A stretch of DNA of 64,000 nt, from contig CM049993.1 of the NCBI GenBank assembly GCA_016630955.3, positions 1,884,076-1,948,075 on the forward strand, in the 5' to 3' direction. The position numbers and the translations under genes were made by a program. A model generated the notes under the pieces. That model did not search any database. It worked only from the letters and a program-made list of their open reading frames with translations, and had not been told where the DNA came from. Positions 12,030 through 22,272 of the stretch are shown piece after piece (the stretch's first letter is position 1; each line of letters starts with the position of its first letter). This stretch comes from Didymella arachidicola. Lineage: Eukaryota; Ascomycota; Dothideomycetes; Pleosporales; Didymellaceae.

Positions 12030-12777
12030 GACCCGAGAAATGTTTGTATTGATCTGAATTTCATCGTTGAACAGTGCATCCTATGTGAGAATAGTACTCT
12101 CTCCAGCCGTGACACTTCCTGCGAAGAATGCAATAGAGACAGTCTTACCGTGCTTTTCGTTATGAGATGGGTATCCAGTCTCACAACAACTACCCTGACG
12201 ATATAAGGATCAGGCACCCTGTAGAAGCCGCGACATGATGGGTGTGATTGATTCAAGACCACCTGAGATATCTAACAGGAATCCCATGGGCAAGCAACAT
12301 CAAACATCTGCACCTTATAAATGCAATACAAATACCGGAACGGATTCACAGAGCGAGAATTCAGACAGATTGAGCCGAAGTACCAAGAGTTGTTTCTAAA
12401 AGATGCAGGTAAGTTGCTGGTGATGATGTCGAGTCACTTTTTCGAGAAGGCTGTTTGTTGTGGGTGAATGTCGCGCAGCTCGGGGGATCCATCTTATTTC
12501 GAGAACAATATCAGGCATCTGAGAAGGTCAAGTGTCTGAAAGTGCGCCGGTGTACCTTCTTTGAACCGAGCTCGAGACAATTGTGTCCGCGGAATTTCTA
12601 AATGTCGGTGCACATGCCATGCTTGTGGCGACTGTGTTCGCACTACCGTAGGCTGGACCGCGGAACGCACGGAATCAACATTATCTTTAACTAGCTAAGT
12701 AATGATCTAAAGAACACTACCTGCATCCGCTGCACATTTTTTCCATTCGACATTAAGTTGCACAGAGACTTTGCAAG
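12030..12777. other. Intergenic, promoter of the P450
   Basis: No gene seen. It contains GTCCGCGGAA (12585-12594) and GACCGCGGAA (12656-12665), both conserving the right half of the cluster palindrome, at 113-193 bp before the P450 start. Confidence 0.5.
12585..12665. promoter_or_regulatory. Two CCGCGGAA sites upstream of the P450
   Basis: GTCCGCGGAA at 12585-12594 and GACCGCGGAA at 12656-12665. They continue the pattern of two or three sites per promoter region in this cluster. Confidence 0.55.
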
Positions 12778-14443
12778 ATGCTTTTCACACTGCAACACTT
12801 GAGCTTGCCTGGTTTGATCGCTGCCTTGACTACTCTCTTCGTTCTGTACTATCTAATTGGGCCTATCTTCGACCCCCTCCGTGAGATTCCAGGCCCAAGA
12901 CTCACCAGATACACTCGCTTGTGGGAGCTGTATCATGCCTGGCAAGGTCGCCTGGAACAAGTTCACATTGCTTTACATAAACAATATGGTATCCTGAACG
13001 GCCCAAAAGAAACAACCTGCAGGAATTTTGCTAATTTTTCCAGGTCCTATCGTTAGGATAGCACCCAATCGCTACAGCATCAATGATCAGAAAGCCGTTC
13101 GCACAATCTACGGCTCCGGCTCCAAGTTCAGGAAATCCGATTACTACAACGTCTTTGGTCCGCCCACCGTGAACCAGGGCAAGGATGTCTTCTCTGAAAC
13201 AAGCATTGAAAAACATGCCAGCGAACGGCGAAAGCAGTCTCATATGTATGCTATGAGTTCGTTAGTGTCTTACGAGCCCTTCGTTGACAAGGTCAACGGC
13301 CAACTCATGGCAAAGTTGACCGATCATGCTCGAGCTGGTCGTACGTTTGATTTGTTCACCTGGATGCAATTTTATGCATTTGATGTGATTGGCGAGATCA
13401 CCTTTGGGAGATCACTTGGCCTACTCGAGGCCGGATACGACAAAGATGGGCTTCTCCACGCTGCCCACACGGCAAACTCGGTCTACGGCTTCCTGGTGGG
13501 CATAGTCCATGATCTTCATCCATGGATTTTACGGTTGCACAGTCTCATACCATACGACAGCCATTGGCGAATTCTAATACGCGTGGCCCTGAGGGAGCTT
13601 GGTATTCGGATGCAAGGAAGCGCTGGCCCCAGCGACCGAAGGGATTTTATTGATAAATGCATCGAGCAAAGCAAAGCTGGTAAAATGGATCACAACAGCA
13701 TGGTGCAAATAATAGCTACAAATGTGGGCGCTGGCTCTGACACAACTGGGATCAGCTTGACGGCAATTGTTTACTATCTGATGAAGAACCCAGATTGCTT
13801 GCGTAAGCTCCGCGAAGAAATTGACGCAGCAGCTCGGGAAGGAACAATCTCTGATCCTGTCACTTTCCAGGAGGGGCAGAAGCTACAGTACATGCAGGCT
13901 ACCATCAAAGAAGCGCTGCGCCTCCATCCGGCTATTGGACAAATTCTTAGCAGAGTGGTTCCCGAGGGCGGTGCGGAGCTTGCTGGGAGACATTTTCCAC
14001 AAGGCGTAAGTTCCAACCCCAGAGTTCAACACATGAAAGCACAGCCACTGACAAAATCATGCACAACAGACTGTTGTAGGTATAAATCCATGGGTCGCTC
14101 ACAGCGACGAAGATGTCTGGGGCGCAGACTTGAACGAGTTTCGACCAGAACGTTGGCTGGAAAGCAAGGAAAAAGTTGCCGTCCTGGAGCAGCACATGCT
14201 ATCAGTAAGTGCCTTCTACACGGACATTGTTTCTAGAAGACGTCTTACTAATTTCGTGTCTAGTTCGGTGCTGGGTCAAGAACTTGCATCGGCAAAAACA
14301 TATCGCTCCTTGAGATGACTAAAGTTCTGCCGCAGCTCGTACGAAAGTTCGACTTTGTCACAGCAGGCCCCAGTGAGTGGAAGATTCAGAACGGGTGGTT
14401 TGTAAAGCAGTACATCTCGGTGAAGGCTATCGAAAGGCCGTAG
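12778..14443 (+). CDS. Cytochrome P450 monooxygenase (pisatin demethylase-like)
   Basis: Four exons with matching phases: 12778-12988, 13044-14005, 14070-14204 and 14264-14443. An N-terminal membrane anchor (LIAALTTLFVLYYLIG) is followed by the proline-rich hinge EIPGPRLTRYT. Further on are the I-helix AGSDTT, the K-helix EALRLHP, the PERF-like RPERW and the heme-binding loop FGAGSRTCIGK with its Cys ligand. It is a microsomal monooxygenase needing a P450 reductase. The QYGPIVRIAPN segment and overall layout resemble fungal pisatin-demethylase-type P450s, but the assignment to a CYP family is from memory of the pattern only. Its substrate is unknown. The gene is apparently intact and is the last gene of the palindrome-marked cluster. 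Confidence 0.9.
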
Positions 14444-15143
14444 GCAGAACAGAGTGTCTCGTAATGCTTGTAACCGGTCACAGTCATTCGTACAGGATGA
14501 TATATCGTCACTCAGGCTTGAAGTGTACATTAATGGCTTCCGCGATGTTCCAAAGCAATCGAGTCATGCTTCCATAAACGTAAAGGCTGTTTGCTTCGAT
14601 ACACTGGTGACCTAAACTTTGTAGGTACTAACGCCCCACTTCGTGCTCATCGATCGCTTTCCGCTCCTACCTTAGATACTCAAATTGTTCATGTGGTATT
14701 ACCCTGCGAGCAGTAATGTCTTTTGTCCCGTGAACTAAAATTCGGTAGAGAATATGACAACAAGTTCTATGCACTAAAAGGATACATCTGCGGAACCGCC
14801 TTCGTTCATGATAGGCCTCGCCACTATCTTGCAACGTTTCCCTATGTGCAGTGCAAATACAATGAGGCCATGTCGGACCCTGTAGCAGCCAGGTGTTAAA
14901 TTTGTGTGAAACCACACTTCTGCGCAGGAGTCTTCGTGTTGAAGTAACATGTACAAGCCAGCTTCAATCAAAGACTATGTGAGTAACACTAGGCCAACTC
15001 CCTTTTGAACAGTCCCTTCCCTCACTTGCATTGAGACAACGTGATCAAGCGCTTCGTCCAAAATACCTAGGTAACGACACGGAAAGTTCATAACATGTTG
15101 TATGTTCATGTACACAAGCCACGAGGCTTACTGACCCTGTTAG
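14444..15143. other. Intergenic or unresolved 5' region of the zinc-finger gene
   Basis: No independent gene is supported. Upstream exons of the C2H2 gene may lie here, for example from an ATG at 14949 (MYKPASIKDY) ending at a GTGAGT donor, but I could not join them with certainty. Confidence 0.3.
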
Positions 15144-15906
15144 CTGGTGTGACCGCTGCGGTCGATCCTTCCAGACGCACTGGTCCTACAGTCAACATGA
15201 TCGACACTCGTCGCACCACTGGGAGTGTCCCGCGCAGTGCGGCGAGGATCGCGTCGACCGGGATGACTTGGTGGCACACTGTGAAGAATATCAATGTGCC
15301 ACCGTCTGCCGTGGGTACAACGGCGGCGCGGGCAAACATTTTGCAGACTCTGACGAGTACTTGGAGCACGTCGACCTTCAAAACGTCTGCACGCAATGCG
15401 ATCGCCATTTTGAAAGCGCCGACAACCTGTACCAGGTATACAAACATCCAAGACAAACGACGGCATAGCGCTGACTGCCTCAGCACAAACTCTCCCACCG
15501 CAGCCTCGCATTCGAGTGTCTGAAATGCGATCGTGAATTCAAGACCTACGGCGGCATGGTACGGAATCTCCAGCCTCATGGATTCAGCTCCATTTCCTAA
15601 CACCAGCAGATTATTCACCTCGAGTCAGGCTGCTGCAGCAATGTTGATCGCGATACTCTCAACACCTTGGCATCTCAGTGCAACAGATCCCACGAGTTTA
15701 TCCTGAGCGAGTACGAAGACTACCTTCGCGACGGTGACCTCGAGTACTACCATGGCAATTTCAATCCATACTACTGTCCAATCTGCGACGCAGAAGTGCC
15801 AAGACGATCCAGTCTGTTTCAGCATGTGGAGTCGCGGGCTTACGAGCAGACGCTAGATGAGGGGGTTATCGGGACGCTGCGCAGGTATCTGGCGAACTAT
15901 GTTTAG
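15144..15906 (+). CDS. C2H2-type zinc-finger protein (fungal multi-finger family)
   Basis: Three readable exons: 15144-15435, 15484-15558 and 15610-15906. They are joined by GT-AG introns that keep the frame (NLYQ/HKLSHRS and YGGM/IIHLESG). Fingers follow the CxxC...H...H pattern: CDRCGRSF, CTQCDRHFESADNLYQ, CLKCDREFKTYGGM..HLESGCC, and a last one CPICDAEVPRRSSLFQHVES ending with TLRRYLANYV. This arrangement (a YGGM/HLESG finger followed by a SLFQHVES finger) is common in uncharacterised Pezizomycotina proteins, possibly nucleic-acid binding. The 5' end is unresolved: an acceptor tgttag precedes 15144, so at least one more exon is expected upstream. It lacks the cluster palindrome, so it is probably not part of the metabolic cluster. 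Confidence 0.7.
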
Positions 15907-16351
15907 CGTCCGGTCCGTAGTTGGTCCTTTGAGAGGTAGGAATGTGTGTAATGGAGAATTAGGCCAGATTGTCCAAGTAGCTCAGTTGAATGGATGGCAG
16001 TGTGGTGAAGGTCAGTGCCATGAGGTGGGTCCGGCGTCGGAGTCTGTGTAATATACTTTGTCTGATGCCCTCATCCTCTAAACCAAATTACCAGGGACCT
16101 TCTCGAGCATACAGGTACGGAGAGATGAATGCCACTGCAGCATCCAGCCGCAAATAGCTCTCAGTCATTTGTTTATAGCAAGCTGTCTTTCACCTCCGCC
16201 CCGCTCACCGAACACCAATCTTTTGATTTCTGGGTTTCCTTCACAGAAGCCCCAAAAATCACAGCAAACGATCTGGCTCACTGCGGCCACTCTGGGAGTA
16301 CCTCTAACGTCCGCCTAGGCCCCCTGCGCGACGCGCAAGGAGCTTAATAGG
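15907..16351. other. Intergenic and probable 5' leader of a transposon relic
   Basis: No gene is visible. The part from about 16230 reads into the retroelement-like fragment that follows. Confidence 0.3.
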
Positions 16352-16888
16352 ATGGCAGAGTCTCCCTCCTCCCATCACACAGGGTCCCCAGACCCTAAGT
16401 CCCCTCAGCAGCTTAATACCTGCGCCTCAAGACGGCTTTAGAAGGATGTGCATCACCAGGCACCCCCGCTGAGCCGCCAGAACCCCGGTGGGGGCGCTCC
16501 CAAACCTCGAGTCTCTGATGCCGTCCAACGCCACATCACCGAGACTCAGCAGATCACCCAGCTATGGAACACCATCACTGCTGCCTTCGCAGCGGCCGTA
16601 GATCAACACGCGCAGAGCTACACTAACCCCAAAGAAGCTAGTGTCGCAGAGGCGCTGCAGCAGAAGGTCATCCACGCCCTGACCTCCCTCTCCCCAAGCA
16701 ACTCTCCCAGCAGCTCCCGCTGGGGCAGCGATGCCAGCTACAGCAACTCCACGAGCCAGGACCCGGAACGCCGCTCTTGGGCGGACGTAGCCAGAGACCC
16801 CCAAACGTTGGATAGGGGCACTAGCCGACCCCTAATCCCTGCTAGACCGCGGCCTGCCCCGCTAGCTAAGCTAAAAGAAGACAACTAG
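16352..16888 (+). pseudogene. Relic of a retroelement ORF1/gag-like protein (non-LTR type suspected)
   Basis: A frame from ATG 16352 (MAESPSSHHTGSPDPKSP) is broken by TAG at 16439-16441 and then stays open to 16888. The protein is Pro/Ser-rich with an RRSWADVARD segment like the start of Tad1/LINE ORF1 proteins in fungi. It ends where AT-rich RIPped sequence and a Fot1 insertion begin. No reverse transcriptase part is visible, so the identification rests on the SWADVA-type motif and context only. Confidence 0.35.
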
Positions 16889-16939
16889 ATCCTTATTACT
16901 ATCTCTAACCTAGTAATATAACTATAATAACCCTTACTA

Positions 16940-18804
16940 ACGTACATCACGGGCGAGCGGCGCACATGGGCGAGCGGCGCACTTTTGCCAAGACCCTACC
17001 AAAACACCAACCTCTACTAATGCCTCCACAAAAACAACAGACAGACGCGTTAAAAGAAGCTCAGATACAGCTTGCAATCCAAGCTCTTAAACAAGACCCT
17101 AATCTCTCTGTTCGACGCGCTGCAGCTATCTTCAGCGCCCCTGAAACAACACTACGCGCAAGACGCGCCGGACGACCTTCACGCATTGATACTATGGCCA
17201 ACTCACGAAATCTAACCAATACTAAGGAGGAGGTGATTGTTACGCATATACTTGAGCTCTCTAAGCAAGGACGGCCTCCCCGGCTTGCAGATGTGACTGA
17301 TATCGCCAATTCTCTGCGGAAAGAGCGCGGTTTGGCCCCTGTTGGCTCAAACTGGGCCAGCACGTTCGTTTCGCGCCAGGAGGAGCTCAAAGTGGTCTTC
17401 AATCGCAAGTACAACTACAAGAGAGCCCTCTGCGAAGATCCTGAGGTTATACAGGGTTGGTTTGACCTTGTAGCCAACACCAAAGCTAAGTATGGCATCT
17501 AGGACGACGACACGTACAACTTCGACGAGACAGGCTTCATGATGGGCCAGATAAGCTCCGGAGCAGTCGTCACAGCTTCAGAGAACCGTGGACGGGCAAA
17601 AGCGGTCCAGCCAGGCAATCGCGAGTGGGTAACGGTCATCCAGGGCATTAATGCCACAGGGTGGGCAATCCCGCCCTACATCATCTTCAAAGCCCGCCGC
17701 CACCAGTCCAACTGGTACAAAGATGATGACCTGCCCCAGGATTGGACTGTTGCTGTCTCTGAGAACGGCTAGACTACTAACGAGCTTGGTTTTAACTGGT
17801 TGAAGCACTTTAACAGGCATACAAAGGCGCGTACTGTTAGCAGCCACCGGTTGCTGATTATTGATGGTTATAGGAGCCATAACACTGCAGAATTCGCGCA
17901 ATACTGCAAGGATCAGAAGATTATGATCCTATGCATGCCTCCGCACTCATCGCACCTCCTTCAGCCACTTGATGTGGCTTGTTTTGGCCCTCTAAAGAAG
18001 GCGTACGGGGATGAGGTCAATCAACTTATACATAACCAGATTAACTACATTACAAAGCAGGAGTTCCTCCTATGCTTTATAGCAGCTTATAACAAAGCTA
18101 TAACCTCTAGCAACATCTAGGGAGGGTTCCGAGGGGCCGGATTGGCTCCGTTTGACCTAGATCGCGTTATATCAACCCTGAATGTGAGGCTGCGCACCCC
18201 ATCGCCATCACTCCCCCAAAACAGCCCGCTCTAGCAGTCGCAAACCCCAAGCAATACCCTAGAATTCGGGTCCTAATCAACGCTTGTGAAGAAGAGGATT
18301 TAGAGGCATATAGACAGCTTACCAACCTCTATGGTTGAAGCGTTTGAGAAGGTCTCAAAGGGGGCAGCAATTGTTGCGCACAAGCTGGCTTTGGCACAAC
18401 GGGAGAACGCTGCGCTTCACGCAGCTCTAGCAGCTGCTACAGAACGTAGATCGCGCAAAAGAAGGCATATCCAGACAGAGGGAAGCCTCACGGTTAAAGA
18501 GGGCCAGCGGCGGACTACTCTATTAGAGTTTAGCGCGCGTAGTGATGGAAAGAAGAGGAAGACGCAGGTGCGTGCTGAAGGAGGTGAACCATCCCAACGA
18601 CGCTGTGGACGGTGCGGAGAGGGTGGGCACAACGCACGAACGTGCAATAATAGAGCAGAAGAGGTCCTTAAGTAATATTACAGCTTGTTTTGCCTTATGC
18701 AGGGCTAATTTGTAGTGTTCTGGGCCATAATGTAGGTGTTTTTGGTAGGGTCTTGGCAAAAGTGCGCCGCTCGCCTATGTACGCCGCTCGCCCGTAATGT
18801 ACGT
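16940..18804 (+). mobile_element. Fot1/pogo-like DNA transposon, copy A
   Basis: A 1865-bp element flanked by TA on each side (16938-39 and 18805-06). The terminal inverted repeats are about 60 bp: ACGTACATCAC, then the 15-bp unit GGGCGAGCGGCGCAC twice, then TTTTGCCAAGACC. The right end matches with a few substitutions. It carries one damaged transposase gene. Confidence 0.85.
17020..18675 (+). pseudogene. Fot1/pogo transposase (DDE_1), copy A, interrupted by stops
   Basis: Starts MPPQKQQTDALK after the left TIR and reads through psq-type HTH (VRRAAAIFSAPETTLRARRAGRPSR), CENP-B/Tc5-type HTH, the DDE domain and a C-terminal CCHC knuckle (CGRCGEGGHNARTC). The frame is broken by TAG at 17500-17502 (before DDDTYNF), TAG at 17770-17772 (where other copies have W), TAG at 18118-18120 and further stops near 18230-18305. 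All are C-to-T or G-to-A changes, as expected from RIP. The second catalytic motif reads LLIIDGYRSH instead of DGHGSH. It cannot encode a full transposase. Confidence 0.8.
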
Positions 18805-18806
18805 TA

Positions 18807-19062
18807 TTTATAGTAAGGTAGGCTATATATAGAAGTATAGAAGAACTTACTTTCTAGAACATCTCTACTATATTACTAATTAAAATAGGCTAGGTAATTA
18901 TACTAGTAAGTAGAATAATTAGAGACTAACTTCTAACCTAAGAAAACTAGAAGCTTATAGTAAAAGCTCTAAGTAAAGATACTATTAGAACTCTAGAATA
19001 CTAGATTAACTATACTATATAAAAAGTACTAAGCTCTTTTTAAATTCTAGATAGTACTAAAC
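18807..19062. repeat. AT-rich RIP-degraded DNA
   Basis: Strongly AT-rich. Remaining cytosines are mostly followed by T, and TpA is abundant. No coding frame or recognisable element survives. Confidence 0.7.
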
Positions 19063-19500
19063 TATTAAAGTTATACTTTAAGTAAAGCTTATAAGTACTA
19101 ATTCTATTAGTTTTTAAAGATAAGTATAGTAATAGAAAGCTAAATAGGTTAAGTTATAGTAAGGTATATAGATATAATCTATTAGCCTTAAGAGTAGAAG
19201 TAATAATAAGTAGTATAGAGTAGACTATCTAGCTTAAAGGTTAGGTTTAAGATCTAAAGATAAACTTAATAACTTAAGTTAAATATAAACTTTAAAAGTA
19301 GTATTTCTATATACTATATATATAAAGGTGTTCTATTCTTATTCTATTATTCTATAGCTATTCTAACTTAGTACTCTCTAGAATATTATAAGATTCTTTA
19401 GAATATTATATAACTTATTCTATAGTAGTATTCTACTAAGAATTTAGAATATAAGAGGTTATATTATTATTAGTTCTTAATACTAACCTTCTTAAAGGCC
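19063..19500 (-). repeat. RIP-degraded LTR, first part (continues at 28600)
   Basis: Aligns base for base with the reverse-oriented solo LTR at 34552-35049, with numerous C-to-T and G-to-A changes (for example ACGATCTGTCAG there versus ATAATCTATTAG here). The copy is interrupted at a TA by Fot1-B and resumes at 28600-28671, where AGGTTTATAATA matches AGGTTCGTAACA. Confidence 0.75.
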
Positions 19501-19522
19501 TAACGTACATCACGGGCGAACG

Positions 19523-20002
19523 TGTTACGAACTCTTATACCAGCCAATTGCTGACAGGCTGTCAGCGCTCAAGAAAAGGACTCGGGCAGTATGGTTACGG
19601 GGGCTCCCCGTGCGGCACGGTTGTGACGTGGTGCTCCCACGGTCACGTGACCTCGCTCACGCCTTGGCACTCGAGCAAGTGGACCCTCACGTGCCCAGCT
19701 CACGCAGCTCACGTCGAGCAAGTCGAGCATAGGATATCTCTTTAGTATATAAGTACGTAGGAACACAACCCTTATGGTTCGTGTTCAACCTAAGTTATCA
19801 AGTTTGTCTTTGGATCTCAAAACCAACCTTCGAGCTAGACAGTCTACTCTGTACTACTCATCGTTACCCTGCTCTCAAGACTGACAGATCGTATCTGTAC
19901 ACCTTATTGCAACCGACCCCTTCGGCTTCCTGTCACCGTACTCATCCCCGAGAACCAATAGAATTAGTGCTTACGAGCTTTGCTTAAAGTACGACTTCAA
20001 CA
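19523..20002 (+). repeat. Gypsy 5' LTR
   Basis: 480 bp, TG...CA termini. A TATA-like TATATAAG is at 19746-19753. The U3 part has several TCACG/CACGTG motifs between about 19640 and 19710. The 3' part (from about 19781) is shared with the solo LTRs of this window. Confidence 0.95.
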
Positions 20003-20014
20003 TTTTGAACACCC
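20003..20014 (+). other. Candidate primer-binding site of the Gypsy element
   Basis: TTTTGAACACCC directly follows the 5' LTR. Bases 20005-20012 (TTGAACAC) are the exact reverse complement of GTGTTCAA at 19781-19788, which is about 30 nt after the TATA box and therefore near the predicted RNA 5' end. This suits Tf1-like self-priming. A tRNA primer is the alternative. Confidence 0.45.
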
Positions 20015-20019
20015 CCAAG

Positions 20020-22272
20020 ATGAGTACTACCTCAGGATCCCGTGCTACCCCAAGCAACTCCAACGCATCACGCCGTACGGCTGATGACGATCTCGACATG
20101 GACGAGGAGGCAGCGGCGCCTGCCCCTACCAGTGTTTACCCAGTGGCTAAACCCGAGGCCTTTGATGGCACTCGCGACAAGCTGGAAGACTGGCTCATGA
20201 AGTTCGATCTGTTTTTCATGTTCCAAGGAGAACGCATCCCAGAGGAGAAACGTGTCACTTTTGTGAGTACGTTTATGAAGGATCGCGCGTTCACTTGGAT
20301 CAAACCCTTTATTCGCCGTTACCACGACGGAGCAAGCAACTCAGCAGACATCGACCCATGGATCGAAGACTTCGATCTGTTCAAGGAACAGATTCGCCAA
20401 GTATTTGGAGTGCACAACGAACCAACCATCGCCCGACGCGAGATTCAGCGCATCCGACAAACTGCGTCCGCCGCCGACTACGCTGCCAAGTTTCAGCAAG
20501 TAGCTACGTTCACCGGCTGGGACGACGTTGCGTTGATGACCATGTTCAAACAAGGCCTTAAGCCCAAGGTCAAGGAAGAGCTCATGCGGACTGCCGCAGC
20601 TACCGATACCTTCGACGCACTAGTAAACGAAGCGATCAGTATCGACGTCAAGCTCTACGACCTTCAACAAGAATTAAGAGAGGACCCTCGTGTGCGAGTC
20701 GTGACTCAGGTCACTCGCCCACCCCAGGCTCCACGCAACCAATGGCGCAACAACAACTACCGCCGTGGTCAACGTGGTGGCCTTTACCAAGCCAACATGG
20801 GACGCCGTGTCCACAACGACACGAACAGTGGATACTACGGTCCTGCAGCAATGGACCTCTCCAACATTAACAAAGGACCTGAACGATGGAATGAGAAAAA
20901 GAAGGGTAGTAATAACCGCGGTGATAAGTCTTCAGTGACTTGTTACGGCTGTGGCAAGCCAGGCCACTACGCCCGCGACTGTCGCATGAAGAACAAAGTA
21001 ACCAGGCAGCTGAACATGCTGGCTCATGACGACAGCGGCGACCAAGAGTGGGAGGTCGTTACTAATGAGATGGGACGTCTCATGGAAGGCCCCACTTCCG
21101 GACTCGACAATGACTACATCGAGGAGTCCGATGAGGATGCTCCAAGCAAGCAAATCCGGTCACCAACACCCTACCCTAAAATGGAATGGATCGACAACGA
21201 TCCCCGCCGATACCATGTGGTAGAGTGCGATACCAAGGACGGCAACATTATTGTCGGCAAACGATACTACGATTCCTTTTTCCGGCTTAACGACAAGTAC
21301 TATTCAAAGGAAGGGAAACGTTTAATTGTATGCGACAGAGCGCAACATAGTCAGGACATGATGGTCTCGCGCGACCAATCCACCCAGACTCCTGCTTTCC
21401 GAGAACCCAAAGCACCAACGATAAACTTGACCATCGTCAACAACATCCCAGAGCACAAGGGAGAAGCGTCCTCCGTCACTATTCAGACACCAAGCCTACA
21501 GGATGTCGAGTCTGTCCGTGATTGGATGACGGAAGAAAATATTCAACGGTCAAGACGGTACTTGCTCGGTGACCCCGAAGCACTTGAGAGATTCGACCAA
21601 CAGGTAGCCAACGCACAGAAAACCAACAAGGAATGGCACACGGAAGACTTCATCCGTTGGAAAGAAAGCAACTCTGCAACTCAGCAACAGCTGGACGACT
21701 ACAACTTATACGCTCGAAGTCGAGACGAACCCGACTTCGACCGACAGCCCGCTTTGCCAACGTCGAGCTATACGTCGAAGCTGTTCCAGGATATTCGAAA
21801 CCCGTACCATTCTCGACTACCACCTACGCAGTGCTACCACGAAGCCTGCGAAGACCACAGACAGTACAAACTGGACAGTGAATGGTTTCCGAGTAAGCCC
21901 GAGGGCTGCGAGGAATACTGGTGGGAATGTATGGATACGTATTGCGCAGAACACTTGTGGGATAAGCGCACGAATCTCCACTTTCCAGGAATTGAATGTG
22001 TGGAAGACATATTCAACATGCACATGGTCCAAAACGAAATGTGCTACGGCCACGAATGGGCTGAGTGTTTCCATCCGAAGTGCAGGAACCACGAGACACT
22101 AAAACGCCTGAGCGGTTTTATGCCCCAGGACGAGTCTTTTTTAGACATATGGCAAACAGACGCCAAGGACGACCTGGACGAGAGCTTTCACTCAACACAG
22201 TCCAGGGCTACCGGAATCGACGTCAGGATTCCAATGAGGCCCAGTCCCTCATCAAATTCCCTGTCGTGCTAG
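20020..22272 (+). CDS. Gypsy Gag polyprotein
   Basis: The ATG at 20020 (MSTTSGSRATPSNS) is the first after the primer-binding region. The retrotransposon-gag core (FDGTRDKLEDWLMKFDLFF...FTWIKPF) is followed by a basic stretch and a CCHC zinc knuckle CYGCGKPGHYARDC at about residue 308. A long C-terminal region of some 400 residues, rich in acidic residues, Trp and Tyr, has no domain I recognise. It is unusually long for a fungal Gag. The last 200 nt overlap the pol frame, and a slippery TTTTTTA heptamer lies at 22137-22143. Confidence 0.9.
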   Translation: MSTTSGSRATPSNSNASRRTADDDLDMDEEAAAPAPTSVYPVAKPEAFDGTRDKLEDWLMKFDLFFMFQGERIPEEKRVTFVSTFMKDRAFTWIKPFIRRYHDGASNSADIDPWIEDFDLFKEQIRQVFGVHNEPTIARREIQRIRQTASAADYAAKFQQVATFTGWDDVALMTMFKQGLKPKVKEELMRTAAATDTFDALVNEAISIDVKLYDLQQELREDPRVRVVTQVTRPPQAPRNQWRNNNYRRGQRGGLYQANMGRRVHNDTNSGYYGPAAMDLSNINKGPERWNEKKKGSNNRGDKSSVTCYGCGKPGHYARDCRMKNKVTRQLNMLAHDDSGDQEWEVVTNEMGRLMEGPTSGLDNDYIEESDEDAPSKQIRSPTPYPKMEWIDNDPRRYHVVECDTKDGNIIVGKRYYDSFFRLNDKYYSKEGKRLIVCDRAQHSQDMMVSRDQSTQTPAFREPKAPTINLTIVNNIPEHKGEASSVTIQTPSLQDVESVRDWMTEENIQRSRRYLLGDPEALERFDQQVANAQKTNKEWHTEDFIRWKESNSATQQQLDDYNLYARSRDEPDFDRQPALPTSSYTSKLFQDIRNPYHSRLPPTQCYHEACEDHRQYKLDSEWFPSKPEGCEEYWWECMDTYCAEHLWDKRTNLHFPGIECVEDIFNMHMVQNEMCYGHEWAECFHPKCRNHETLKRLSGFMPQDESFLDIWQTDAKDDLDESFHSTQSRATGIDVRIPMRPSPSSNSLSC

